From assembly GCF_041647995.1 (NCBI RefSeq), contig NZ_JARRIB010000001.1, positions 310,001-374,000 on the forward strand: a stretch of 64,000 nucleotides of DNA. The letters are read 5' to 3'. Under the pieces are notes generated by a model, which was not told the DNA's origin, did not search any database, and saw only the letters and a program-made list of their open reading frames with translations. Below are positions 32,577 through 41,016 of this stretch, one piece after another. The first letter of the stretch is position 1. Each line of letters starts with the position of its first letter. A program made the translations under genes and the position numbers. This DNA comes from Pyrococcus kukulkanii (GTDB lineage: Archaea; Methanobacteriota_B; Thermococci; Thermococcales; Thermococcaceae).

Positions 32577-34298
32577 ATGGAAGAAAGAAATAAGTCAACC
32601 CAGGAATATCGTGAATACGAGGAGGAAAAACGAGAAAGAGAACGTAGAAAACAGAAACCTGAAAAGAAAGTTATCCCGCGTCAATCTCCACTTCCAAAAT
32701 CCATAAGTTCATCTCAAGAATCCCAAGAAGTAAACGTTAAAATTTCACAAGTAAGATTCAATGTCCCTCATCTCAGCTTTTTACATGGAACTGTAGAGGG
32801 GAAGTTCCCCCATTACTTTTCCCAAAAATCTTTCAGTATATCAGCTTTACACTTTCACTCTCCTAAATTTTCTTTCAAGGAAACTCAAATTGACTCAAAT
32901 CTCCATGTAACCCAAGGACTTAAAGAGCCTCACGTTCTACAAGTAGCTTTTAGAAAGCCAACTATTGAATTCCAATGGAGAGTTCTCGACTCATCAATAC
33001 TAAAAAAGAAAAAGAAGCAGAACGAATTCGTTATTCCTGTATTGAAGTTCTCAACAAAACCCGTGTTTGATTTTAAAGATAACACTCTTGATGCTAGTAT
33101 CACTAAAAGACTCTCTCCCAAGTATTTTAAACCCGAAATAATGAAGAAAGCTCCAGACACAAGAAAAACTTTTGTATCCAAGAGTAGAACGAAAGAAAGC
33201 AAGGGAATAGAACTACCGAGAACCCCCATCAAGCCATTGGAATTTTTATTCGGTGGGGGAGCAGGAGCCCTAAAAGATGCTCCAGAACCTCTGGTAATTT
33301 TATTCAAGGATTCCCAGGATGACAGTTACATTCACTTATTCGAGGAGATACTCATAAGAATTTACCGGGAAAAGAAAGGAGGAATTCCAGATATAAAGAA
33401 GCTAACGCTTAAGGACGAGTGGAGCAAAAGAGAAGTTGAAAGATGGCTCGATGAAGGCAAAATTTTCGTAGTTGACGTTGATTCAGAGGGAGAAATAAAC
33501 AGGGATCTCCTCGCAGATAGGTTGTGGGCAATATTCCACGGGAGGAAGGGGATAGTGATATTCTACACCAAAGACGAGAAAGTATCCGAGAAATACCAGA
33601 GGCTTCTTGAAGAAGTCAACTGGCAACTTCAAAGGGTTGCAAAGATCGTCGAGATAACCCCAAGGAAACTATCTTTTAAGGAGAAAAAGATATTAACAAA
33701 GCTTATCCTGGGGAACATCATTGTAAAGGACGTTGCCCCAGGAATTGATCAAGACACTATCTTCAACGAAACGTCAAAGCTCTACGAAGACAAGCTAGAG
33801 AAACTTGTCAACGAGTACTACCACACCCTGGGAATAATCCGAGAGGGAGAAAACGAGAGCAGGGAGCACTTAAGAATGAAAGCATTCATAATTTCAACGT
33901 TAATCAAGGAGCTCGTAAAGAGGGGAATAAAAGACATTGGTGAGATCTTGGAGAGGATAAGAACAGAAGAGCCATTTGGAACAATAGTTCCGGACGTAAT
34001 ATTCGAAGGCGAATTTTACGAGGCAGAAACCCTGTTTGAGGAAGGCTTCCACAAGATACACAAGACAATACAGAAATATTCTGGAACTTCAGGAAAAGTA
34101 AAGATAGTTGTAGAGCCAATAACTGCCTTTATCCACGCAGATGACTTCCTAAAGCTCCTCAAAATACTCAAGAAGAGGTACCCAGGAATAGATGTTAGCT
34201 TTTACACAATGGACCTAAGGAACATGAAACTCCTTGACCTGAGAAAATACCTCAAAGAACTTTCAGAATTCCTATCATCTAATGCCAATGTCCCATAG
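32577..34298 (+). CDS. Unrecognised 573-aa protein, paralogue of the protein at 109
   Basis: Three parts are visible. Residues 1-50 are extremely charged (EEEKRERERRKQKPEKK). Residues 55-185 contain about four imperfect repeats of about 32 residues with the pattern hydrophobic-x-F-x-x-P...F...-LD-x-S-I (for example LKFSTKPVFDFKDNTLDASI). From about 236 the protein matches the 407-aa protein at 109-1332 in order: EPLVILFKDSQDD, KIFVVDVDSEG, ENESREHLRMKAF, then TIVPDVIF (D473), EAETL (E482/E484) and VVEPITAFIH. The latter is a possible PD-(D/E)XK-like core. N-terminal coding is AT-rich, C-terminal is not. It ends 24 nt inside the convergent DUF4411 gene. Confidence 0.8.
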   Translation: MEERNKSTQEYREYEEEKRERERRKQKPEKKVIPRQSPLPKSISSSQESQEVNVKISQVRFNVPHLSFLHGTVEGKFPHYFSQKSFSISALHFHSPKFSFKETQIDSNLHVTQGLKEPHVLQVAFRKPTIEFQWRVLDSSILKKKKKQNEFVIPVLKFSTKPVFDFKDNTLDASITKRLSPKYFKPEIMKKAPDTRKTFVSKSRTKESKGIELPRTPIKPLEFLFGGGAGALKDAPEPLVILFKDSQDDSYIHLFEEILIRIYREKKGGIPDIKKLTLKDEWSKREVERWLDEGKIFVVDVDSEGEINRDLLADRLWAIFHGRKGIVIFYTKDEKVSEKYQRLLEEVNWQLQRVAKIVEITPRKLSFKEKKILTKLILGNIIVKDVAPGIDQDTIFNETSKLYEDKLEKLVNEYYHTLGIIREGENESREHLRMKAFIISTLIKELVKRGIKDIGEILERIRTEEPFGTIVPDVIFEGEFYEAETLFEEGFHKIHKTIQKYSGTSGKVKIVVEPITAFIHADDFLKLLKILKKRYPGIDVSFYTMDLRNMKLLDLRKYLKELSEFLSSNANVP

Positions 34299-34772
34299 GA
34301 ACTCTAAAACATCAAAAGAGTTAATACCAAACTGGGACGCTATATAAGGAATCCTGTTCCTTTTCCTCTTGTTTTCTTGGGTCACTATCATTACATCATC
34401 ATTTATCAATGCAACCTCTCTATAATGGAGGGCAAGTGTAACTACCCAAGGATCGGCCCAAGCTCCAGCCTTATTGGCTTCCCTTTCCCAGTAGTCCTCA
34501 TCATAAACAGCCTTCACTCTCATAAGGATGTTCACTTGTCCTTGGTCAGGATGAATGAACATGAACCTCCTCTTTTGCACCCATTCAAGTAGCTCATCGC
34601 TTCTGCTTTTAAGTTCTCTATAAACCTCATAAGGGGCAACAATTTTACCAGCATTTACGAGCACTTCAAGTTTGTCCCAAATTGGCCTGAAGAATTTTCT
34701 ATCCATTGGATACCATCGGGCCATATCTATTAGTGCACTTGTGTCGATGACGTATATAGTCAAAGCTCTCAC
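34275..34772 (-). CDS. DUF4411 PIN-like toxin
   Basis: A 165-residue protein with a PIN-like N-terminus (YVIDTSALIDMARWYP, first Asp in DTSALID), an internal ADPWVVTLAL segment and a NDDVMIVTQE strand, typical of DUF4411. The family is regularly encoded next to an HTH-metallopeptidase of the ImmA/IrrE type, as here, with a 4-nt overlap. RNase toxin activity is inferred from the fold family. It converges on the 573-aa gene. Confidence 0.8.
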   Translation of the reverse strand: MRALTIYVIDTSALIDMARWYPMDRKFFRPIWDKLEVLVNAGKIVAPYEVYRELKSRSDELLEWVQKRRFMFIHPDQGQVNILMRVKAVYDEDYWEREANKAGAWADPWVVTLALHYREVALINDDVMIVTQENKRKRNRIPYIASQFGINSFDVLEFLWDIGIR

Positions 34773-35824
34773 CCTAACAACTTTTCAGCATACTTAGTTT
34801 TAATATTAAGAATGTCAGCTGCTTCGTAGAACGTTATCTCTCCACTGCGATATGCTTTGCTTATTTCCTCCAAAATCAAATTACCAATCCTATTCTGATA
34901 TCTCTCTTCCCAGCTTATCTTACCCCCCTCACCCTTCTTCGGTTTATATTTTTCCTTAAATTCGACGTACCTTTCCCTTGTTATGTAACCCACCTCGAGC
35001 AACTTTATCATGATTACCTGCATGCTAACTCCATACTTCCTTGCAACGATCTGAACATCTTTCTCTCTTGGATTCCTCCCGATGTCCTTGAGGAAGTATC
35101 TAGTGGGCACTAAAAATTCCGCAGCGAACTTATCACAGTATCTCTCCACGTCGCTAATTTCTGAATCAATATCTATAGAACAAATCCCCTCCTCCCCTCT
35201 TATCAGGTGACAAAGTTCATGGAATAGCGAGAACACTTTGACTGAATACATATCTGACTCATTGAGAACGATAACAGAAAACGATCCCTTTATGCTGAAC
35301 GCCCTAACATCCTCGTCAAGGGGATACTGAATAACCCCAATACTAAATTTTGACTCTATTAAGTTCCTATAGAAGTTAAAAGCTTCCTTTGGACTCCTAA
35401 AGGAGGGCTCAGCCAGCCCTAACATCTCTCTAAGTTTATTGGCTAGAGCTTCAGGAGGAAGATCCTGGAGCGTGGGAATTTTACTTCTTAATCCAGTGAG
35501 GTTTGGAATGGACTCTGAAATATATCTCGCCCATCTAATTGCAACTGCCGTTTTCTGCCCAAGCTTCTTTTCCCTATTTATTCTGTAATCGGGCAATTTC
35601 CGAGTTTCGATGATCTCGGTTGTGAAGAAGGCAACAAGAGGAACCTTGTATATATCCGCTAGTCTCTCGAGTTGTGTAATTGTGAAGCTATCCCTCCCAG
35701 ATTCAACAGCCAGTATTTTCTCAGGCTTTACACGGAGCTTACGAGCTAAATCTTCAATGCTTAAACCAGCCCCCTCTCTGAGCTTCTTTAAAGTACTGGG
35801 CAGGACACCAATTTTCTCAACCAT
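34769..35824 (-). CDS. HTH plus ImmA/IrrE (M78) metallopeptidase, antitoxin-type
   Basis: A 351-residue protein with an N-terminal Xre-type helix-turn-helix (LKKLREGAGLSIEDLARKLR, about 10-60) and a zinc-protease domain with the HELCHLI motif near residue 202-208. A glutamate in the following helices (ERYCDKFAAEFLVP) should be the third metal ligand. Such fusions regulate the adjacent PIN-like gene and may remove a repressor by proteolysis. The start follows GAGAGGAACC. The toxin gene overlaps its end by 4 nt, so the pair acts as a module. Confidence 0.87.
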   Translation of the reverse strand: MVEKIGVLPSTLKKLREGAGLSIEDLARKLRVKPEKILAVESGRDSFTITQLERLADIYKVPLVAFFTTEIIETRKLPDYRINREKKLGQKTAVAIRWARYISESIPNLTGLRSKIPTLQDLPPEALANKLREMLGLAEPSFRSPKEAFNFYRNLIESKFSIGVIQYPLDEDVRAFSIKGSFSVIVLNESDMYSVKVFSLFHELCHLIRGEEGICSIDIDSEISDVERYCDKFAAEFLVPTRYFLKDIGRNPREKDVQIVARKYGVSMQVIMIKLLEVGYITRERYVEFKEKYKPKKGEGGKISWEERYQNRIGNLILEEISKAYRSGEITFYEAADILNIKTKYAEKLLG

Positions 35825-35860
35825 GGTTCCTCTCAATTTATCAACTCCTGATTATCCCTT

Positions 35861-36890
35861 TTAAATCTCTCCTTCAAGAACCCTCCTAATGGCCAATAGC
35901 TCTAGCCTTCCCTGGGGCCTTACCACTCCTTCAAGAGGATCAACAAACAAGATATAGGCCCTAACCGCCTGCTCTAATGCTTTAGTAATCCTGCCGTCAA
36001 AGGATATCTCATCAGCCTCAATGAAATTCTTCAAGAGGTTTATCAAGCTCTTTTTTCCATAAACAAAGCCATAGATCTGCCCAGCCCTTAAGTCGAGTAT
36101 TCTCCCACACTATTCCTTAAGGTCATCTCCATGTTTGATTGCCTCAATTAGAAGGCTTGCCCCCAAAGTATTCCAGTGCAAGCTTTGCTTTCCTCTTTTC
36201 TAATCCGTGCGAAGTTAGAAATTCCAAGGTAGTGCTTTCATCAAAGTCATCGACAAGGAGATAATCAGATCTCCCCTGAAGCATGGCTTCGTTGTAAACT
36301 TCCTCGATAAATAGGCTGTCCGAGGTTACTACGAAAACGTGGGCTAAGTGGGCCTCTTTAGTTATGTGAACAAAGAAGTTAAAGAGTTCATAAATTACGG
36401 GTCCATTAACATTCAAATCCCTAATGACCTGAAGTTCGTTAAGTATTAAAATGGGCGCCTTCCCTTTATCCTTAACCTCCCCCAGCAACTTTATGATGTA
36501 GGCAAAGGCATTCTTTGGCTTCTTCCCCCTCAATACGCACGTTAGGACACTTTCGGGGATTGGAATGCCTAAAATTTCCTTGCCCGCAGATAGAACTAGG
36601 GACAAAGCTTCCTTAAGGCTTTGAACAGGGGATTCAACGTCTATTGAGAACAAGACGTCAAGAAAGTCCTCATAATCTGTGACCGGTGTGGCTCTGAGAT
36701 TAACATAAAACGCTACATAATTATCCGGAAGCCTGCTTATGAATTCTCGCATGAGGGCAGTTTTACCGCTGTTTATTGGCCCATAAACGAACGTTACTAT
36801 ATTTGGATCTCCTCTCACAATCCTGAGCAACTCATCAATTTCCTTTTCCCCGTTAAAGAACATGCCACTTCCCCAAACAATTACTCCCAA
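35861..36890 (-). pseudogene. Archaeal ATPase gene, frameshifted and stopped
   Basis: The first 248 codons (36890-36144) encode an archaeal-type AAA ATPase with Walker A FVYGPINSGKTALM and Walker B ILILNELQVI, up to LEYFGGKPSN. A 1-nt frameshift at that point moves the frame to LLIEAIKHGDDLKE, followed by a TAG, after which CGRILDLRAGQIYG and then INLLKNFIEADEISFDGRIT continue to a natural stop at 35861. Repairing the two lesions gives a normal-length protein of about 340 residues. The 5' part may still produce the ATPase domain. Confidence 0.75.
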
Positions 36891-37000
36891 AGGGACTTAT
36901 TTAAGTTATGTTTCCTCTATCAGCATTAGCAGTTTGACAAAAATTTTTCAAGAATATTATTTAACTGTCAACAACAAGCTTAGAGCCTTGGGTGAAATAA

Positions 37001-37794
37001 TTGAAGGTTGCAGTTATTGGAGCTGGAACCATAGGGAGTGCCGTTGCAAAGGCCCTTGCCGAGGCTGGCTATCAAGTTACAGCCACGAGAAGGCATTTAG
37101 AAAAAGTCAAGTGGCTCGAAGAAGCCGGAGTAAGATTAGAGAGGGATAACAGGAAGGCCAGCGAAGAGGCTGATATAGTTATAATAGCCGTAAAGCCCAA
37201 CAAAGTCGGGAAGGTTCTTGAGGAGATTAGGGATGAAATTAAGGGCAAGATAGTAATCTCGCTGGCAGCAGGAATTCCTCTGAAGCTCCTTAAGGAGTTC
37301 GCCCCAGAGGCGAAGTTTGTAAGGGCAATGCCCAATATCGCAGTTCTCGTCAAGAAATCTTTCACGGCTTACGCCACCCAAGACTTAAGTGAAGAAGAGA
37401 TAGAAACCGTGGAAAAGCTGTTCTTAGCATTTGGAAAGTGCCTCAGAATTGAGGAAGAATATATGGACGCAATAACTGGATTAAGCGGGTCAGGCCCTGC
37501 CTACGTGTCAGTGTTTCTAGAGGCAATGATGTATGGTGGTCTTAAAGTCGGCCTCCCCAGGGACATAGCAAGGCTAGCTGCTGCTCAAACCCTCCTTGGA
37601 ACGGCAAAGCTCCTCCTCGAGCTCGGAGACCATCCTGCGGAGATAAGGGACATGGTCATAACCCCTGGGGAACAACGATAGACGGTATATTTGAGCTCGA
37701 AGAAGGGAAGATAAGGACGGCAATAATGAAGGCAATAGATGCGGCAACTAAAAAGTCAAAGATACTGTCAACAAGGGTTCTAAACTCCACTTAA
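37001..37794 (+). pseudogene. proC: Pyrroline-5-carboxylate reductase with a frameshift near its end
   Basis: NAD(P)H-dependent last enzyme of proline synthesis. The Rossmann start is MKVAVIGAGTIGSAVAKALA (TTG initiation), and the substrate-binding GLSGSGPAYV is present. The conserved TPGGTTI motif is disrupted: the sequence has CCTGGGGAACAACG where one more G is needed. The original frame then stops at 37681, while the correct C-terminus (IDGIFELEEGKIRTAI) continues in the next frame to 37794. Repair gives a normal 264 residues. A miscounted G run in sequencing is a real alternative to true inactivation. Confidence 0.85.
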
Positions 37795-37935
37795 TGATTT
37801 TAAAGTCCTCAAAATTAGAACATATATAATAGACAACTAGCTTTATCCCTTTTCAGATTATTTGTATGTCTCATATTACCTTGGAAAATATTTAAAGTCC
37901 AAAGCAATTAATCATATGAGGAGGGATGCCAGAAA

Positions 37936-38511
37936 ATGAGACTTAGGGAATTCCTTGAGAGTCTTAATGAGGGCATGATTCTCATCGAATACCAACCAAG
38001 TGACCATCCTGAAAGAGCTTTTCTTGAGGTACTCAGGTTCTTCAAGGGAAAAGATGTAACACCAGTAGTTGTAGACATCAAAGATTCCCTCCAGGTGTTT
38101 ATCCAGCAACTTAAATTGCAAGGATTTGAAATTGAAGCGGATGATTTGAAAGTAATTAAAGAAGGAGGAAGGGTAACTGTTGGAGAGCTAATTGGAAAGA
38201 TAGATGAGTTTGAGGACTTTACGCATCACATCGGCAAGTACTGGGAGATCTACAAGAAAATTTCAAGCGAGAAGAGGAAAATGCTAATCATCCTGGGCCT
38301 TCACAAGTTCTTGAATCAGATAAAGCCAGACATTACAAAGATCGAAGCGTACTTTGAAGTGATAGGAAGGAGGCACTTACAAGAGTCAGGGAGAGTTGCA
38401 TTTCTCTTTCTCAACATAGGTGCATCGTCAACATACTTCAGGAAGGGGCTCGAAGAGGTTGCAGACTGCGTTTTGAGGATAGACAAATACCAAAACGTGC
38501 TCGTTAGGTGA
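37936..38511 (+). CDS. DUF257 family protein
   Basis: A 191-residue protein of a Pyrococcus-centred family (DUF257): MRLREFLESLNEGMILIEYQ, then PVVVDIKDSLQVFIQQLK and SGRVAFLFLNIG. The fold resembles a RecA/KaiC-like core without Walker motifs, which is my inference from strand order. A TATA (AATATTTAAAG, near 37884) and GAGGAGGG ribosome-binding site precede it. It is the first of three tightly packed genes, 6 nt ahead of a second DUF257 gene. Confidence 0.82.
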   Translation: MRLREFLESLNEGMILIEYQPSDHPERAFLEVLRFFKGKDVTPVVVDIKDSLQVFIQQLKLQGFEIEADDLKVIKEGGRVTVGELIGKIDEFEDFTHHIGKYWEIYKKISSEKRKMLIILGLHKFLNQIKPDITKIEAYFEVIGRRHLQESGRVAFLFLNIGASSTYFRKGLEEVADCVLRIDKYQNVLVR

Positions 38512-38517
38512 TAAAGA

Positions 38518-39135
38518 ATGGAGATTGAGGAGTACGTTAGATTAGCCAAACCTGGAGAGATAGTATTAGTGGAGTACTCCTCACTATCCCCCTACCCAGA
38601 GGTATTCTACAAAATCGGGGAAGGAAGATGGGAAAGGCTTGTGGTAACTGACTTTCTTGACTCTGGACTTCACGTGATTAGATGGTTAAAATTCTCAGGT
38701 AAAGAAATCCCCACGGAGAAGATAAAAAGAATTAAAGTTGGTGGTTCCTCTAGGTGGGGCAAAATAATACTCGATATGGATCCGTACAAGGATCCAGTAG
38801 TTTTAATGATAAACTTCTTCAAGACACTTGTATCAACTTACAAAGAAGTCCCAGGAGCGATAGCAGTTACATTAAACCATGAAAAGCTCCTCGCAAGGTA
38901 CGATTATGATCCCTACCTTCTCAACGAAGTTCTCGCAGTACCAACAACGCTCATAGGCAATCCTCTAAGGACTGCATTCGTCTTCATGAACTATGAACTG
39001 ACTGAGAAAAGGTACCTTGCGCTCTTTGAGGAGATAGCTACAAGGGTCTTAAGGGTAGAAGGCGATGGAACTGTCAAAGTCCTTAAATCGATAAACCTTG
39101 AAGAGGAAGGCCTCGAAATGAAGGTGGTAAAATGA
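38518..39135 (+). CDS. DUF257 family protein, second copy
   Basis: A 205-residue protein clearly related to its upstream neighbour: MEIEEYVRLAKPGEIVLVEY, a central strand GAIAVTLNHEKLLARYDY, and TAFVFMNYELTEKRYLALFE near the end. The two are diverged paralogues, suggesting a heteromeric complex. No catalytic motif is visible. It overlaps the next gene by 4 nt (ATGA), so the three are one operon. Confidence 0.8.
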   Translation: MEIEEYVRLAKPGEIVLVEYSSLSPYPEVFYKIGEGRWERLVVTDFLDSGLHVIRWLKFSGKEIPTEKIKRIKVGGSSRWGKIILDMDPYKDPVVLMINFFKTLVSTYKEVPGAIAVTLNHEKLLARYDYDPYLLNEVLAVPTTLIGNPLRTAFVFMNYELTEKRYLALFEEIATRVLRVEGDGTVKVLKSINLEEEGLEMKVVK

Positions 39136-40118
39136 AAGCTCTCGTTCTCCATAAACCGGGGGAGATAAAGCTTGAAGAAGTTGAGGATCCAGCTCCCGAT
39201 AAAGGGTGGGTTAGAATCCGAGTAAAGAGGGCAGGGATCTGCGGAACAGACAAGGCTTTCTACAAGGGAACGTACGTTCCACCAAAGTTACCCCTTATTC
39301 CTGGACATGAGATCGCCGGAATAGTTGACGAGGCCCCAGGAATGGAGCACCTCGAAGGGATGAAAGTCACAACTGAAATAAACGTCAACTGCGAGAAGTG
39401 CTGGTATTGTAAACACGGAATGCCTACACACTGCCCGTACAGGGAAACAATAGGGATCAGCATTGATGGTGGAATGGCGGAGTATGTTCTGACTAAACCT
39501 CACCTCCTTCACAGCATAGAAGGTTTATCCTGGGGAGAGGGGGCTTTTGTTGAGCCCTTGGCCGCGGTAGTTGAGATGCTCGAAATGCAACCGCTAAAAC
39601 CCTCGGATAGGGTTGCCATCCTGGGAGTAGGAACCATAGGTCTTCTCTCTGCCCAACTTATCAGGCTGATAACTCCTAACGTCGTTGCAATAGCAAGGGA
39701 AGATTCCCCGAAAAGGAAGATAGCGGAGAAGTTCGTTGATGTCATTACGGTTGAGGAGGCAAGGGAATACGCGAAGAGCAAAACGCCAGAAGGACAGGGG
39801 TTTGACTACGTGGTGGAGGCCACAGGAAGCCCTAATGCCCTTAACTTGGCCTTGGAGCTTGTGAGGCCAAGGGGAGTTATCGCAGCTAAGTCCACTCATG
39901 GAGCTCAGGTAAGCTTCGACTACACCCTCATGGTTGTTAAAGAGGTTAGGATAGTAGGGAGCAGGTGTGGACCATTTGAGAAGGCAATTGACCTTATAAG
40001 ATCAGGCATGATTAAGGTCAAACCTCTGATTACCTCAACTTTCAAGCTTGATGATGGTGTTGAGGCGTTTAAAAAGAGTTTTAATAGGGAAGAAATAAAA
40101 GTTCAGCTTACTCCTTGA
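39132..40118 (+). CDS. Zinc-dependent medium-chain dehydrogenase
   Basis: A 328-residue alcohol/sugar dehydrogenase of the MDR type. Catalytic zinc ligands are C38 in RAGICGTDKAF and the histidine in LIPGHEIAG; the structural zinc site is CEKCWYCKHGMPTHC. The Rossmann cofactor motif is VAILGVGTIGLLSAQL. It resembles threonine or glucose dehydrogenase-like members, but the substrate cannot be assigned. It is the last gene of the DUF257 operon; its end overlaps a convergent permease gene by 11 nt. Confidence 0.9.
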   Translation: MKALVLHKPGEIKLEEVEDPAPDKGWVRIRVKRAGICGTDKAFYKGTYVPPKLPLIPGHEIAGIVDEAPGMEHLEGMKVTTEINVNCEKCWYCKHGMPTHCPYRETIGISIDGGMAEYVLTKPHLLHSIEGLSWGEGAFVEPLAAVVEMLEMQPLKPSDRVAILGVGTIGLLSAQLIRLITPNVVAIAREDSPKRKIAEKFVDVITVEEAREYAKSKTPEGQGFDYVVEATGSPNALNLALELVRPRGVIAAKSTHGAQVSFDYTLMVVKEVRIVGSRCGPFEKAIDLIRSGMIKVKPLITSTFKLDDGVEAFKKSFNREEIKVQLTP

Positions 40119-41016
40119 TGTACGGTTTTCCAAGGGCTCTTGGGGTCTTAACTTTCTTCATTATTATCGCTACTATTACCAACGTGGCCACATAAGGAAT
40201 CGTTCTGAAGAGGTTTGATTCTGCCGTTATTACCCTTCCAGTCATCCCCTGGATCTTTATTGGGATGTATATCGATAAGGCATCGAAGAAGCCAAAGATC
40301 AAACCACCAACTATCGCCATTAATGGATTCCAGTTACTAAATGCAACGTTCGCCAAGGCTATAAAGCCCCTTCCAGCAGAAATGAACTTGGTGAACTGTC
40401 CGATCCAACCAACCACTAAGTATGCTCCGCCCAGTCCCGTAAGTGCCCCTCCAATTACCGTGGCGTAAAATCTTGTCCTGTAAACGTTCACTCCCATCGC
40501 CTCTGCGGCCTTGGGATCTTCACCACAAGCTCTAAGTTTCAAACCGCTAGGCGTTTTTTCAAGCCACCACCATGCTAGGATTCCTACCAATATCGCCACA
40601 ACGGCAAGGGGAGAAAATGAAAAGTCGCCAAATGACAGCGTTACGATTTTATTAACCCTTGGAGATGAACCATGGCCATGCCATAATGCAACCAATGAGA
40701 GGAGACTAATTCCATAGGCGAAGGAATTGAAACCAACGCCAGCGATTATCTGGTCACCCTTAAGGTAAACACTTATCACCCCATGCAACACGCCAGCCAA
40801 GGCTCCAACCAATAAACCAAGGAGCAGGCCAAGGTAAGGATTTCCTGTATAAAACGTGACAACCGTGGATGTGAACGCGGAAAGCATGAATATACCCTCA
40901 AGCCCAATGTTAACAACCCCTGCCTTTTCAGTTATTATCTCACCCACCGCAGCCAAAGTTAGGGGAACCATCGAAAAGAGCGTGTTTGAGAGGATGTTAA
41001 GGATGTCACCGATCAT
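40108..41016 (-). CDS. ABC permease, BMP-type nucleoside importer (second subunit)
   Basis: A 302-residue permease with about eight to nine hydrophobic segments of the branched-chain/BMP superfamily. Signature stretches are GEIITEKAGVVNIGLEGIFM at the N-terminus and EAMGVNVYRTRFYATVIGGA for the EAA-like loop contacting the ATPase. It overlaps the other permease gene by 4 nt. With the BMP lipoprotein and the double ATPase it should import nucleosides, the substrate class of bacterial homologues. Confidence 0.9.
   Translation of the reverse strand: MIGDILNILSNTLFSMVPLTLAAVGEIITEKAGVVNIGLEGIFMLSAFTSTVVTFYTGNPYLGLLLGLLVGALAGVLHGVISVYLKGDQIIAGVGFNSFAYGISLLSLVALWHGHGSSPRVNKIVTLSFGDFSFSPLAVVAILVGILAWWWLEKTPSGLKLRACGEDPKAAEAMGVNVYRTRFYATVIGGALTGLGGAYLVVGWIGQFTKFISAGRGFIALANVAFSNWNPLMAIVGGLIFGFFDALSIYIPIKIQGMTGRVITAESNLFRTIPYVATLVIVAIIMKKVKTPRALGKPYIKE

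Noticed and set aside
34350-34400. C/D sRNA-like ATGATGA on the minus strand inside the DUF4411 gene
   Set aside because: No D box at the proper spacing; explained by coding sequence.
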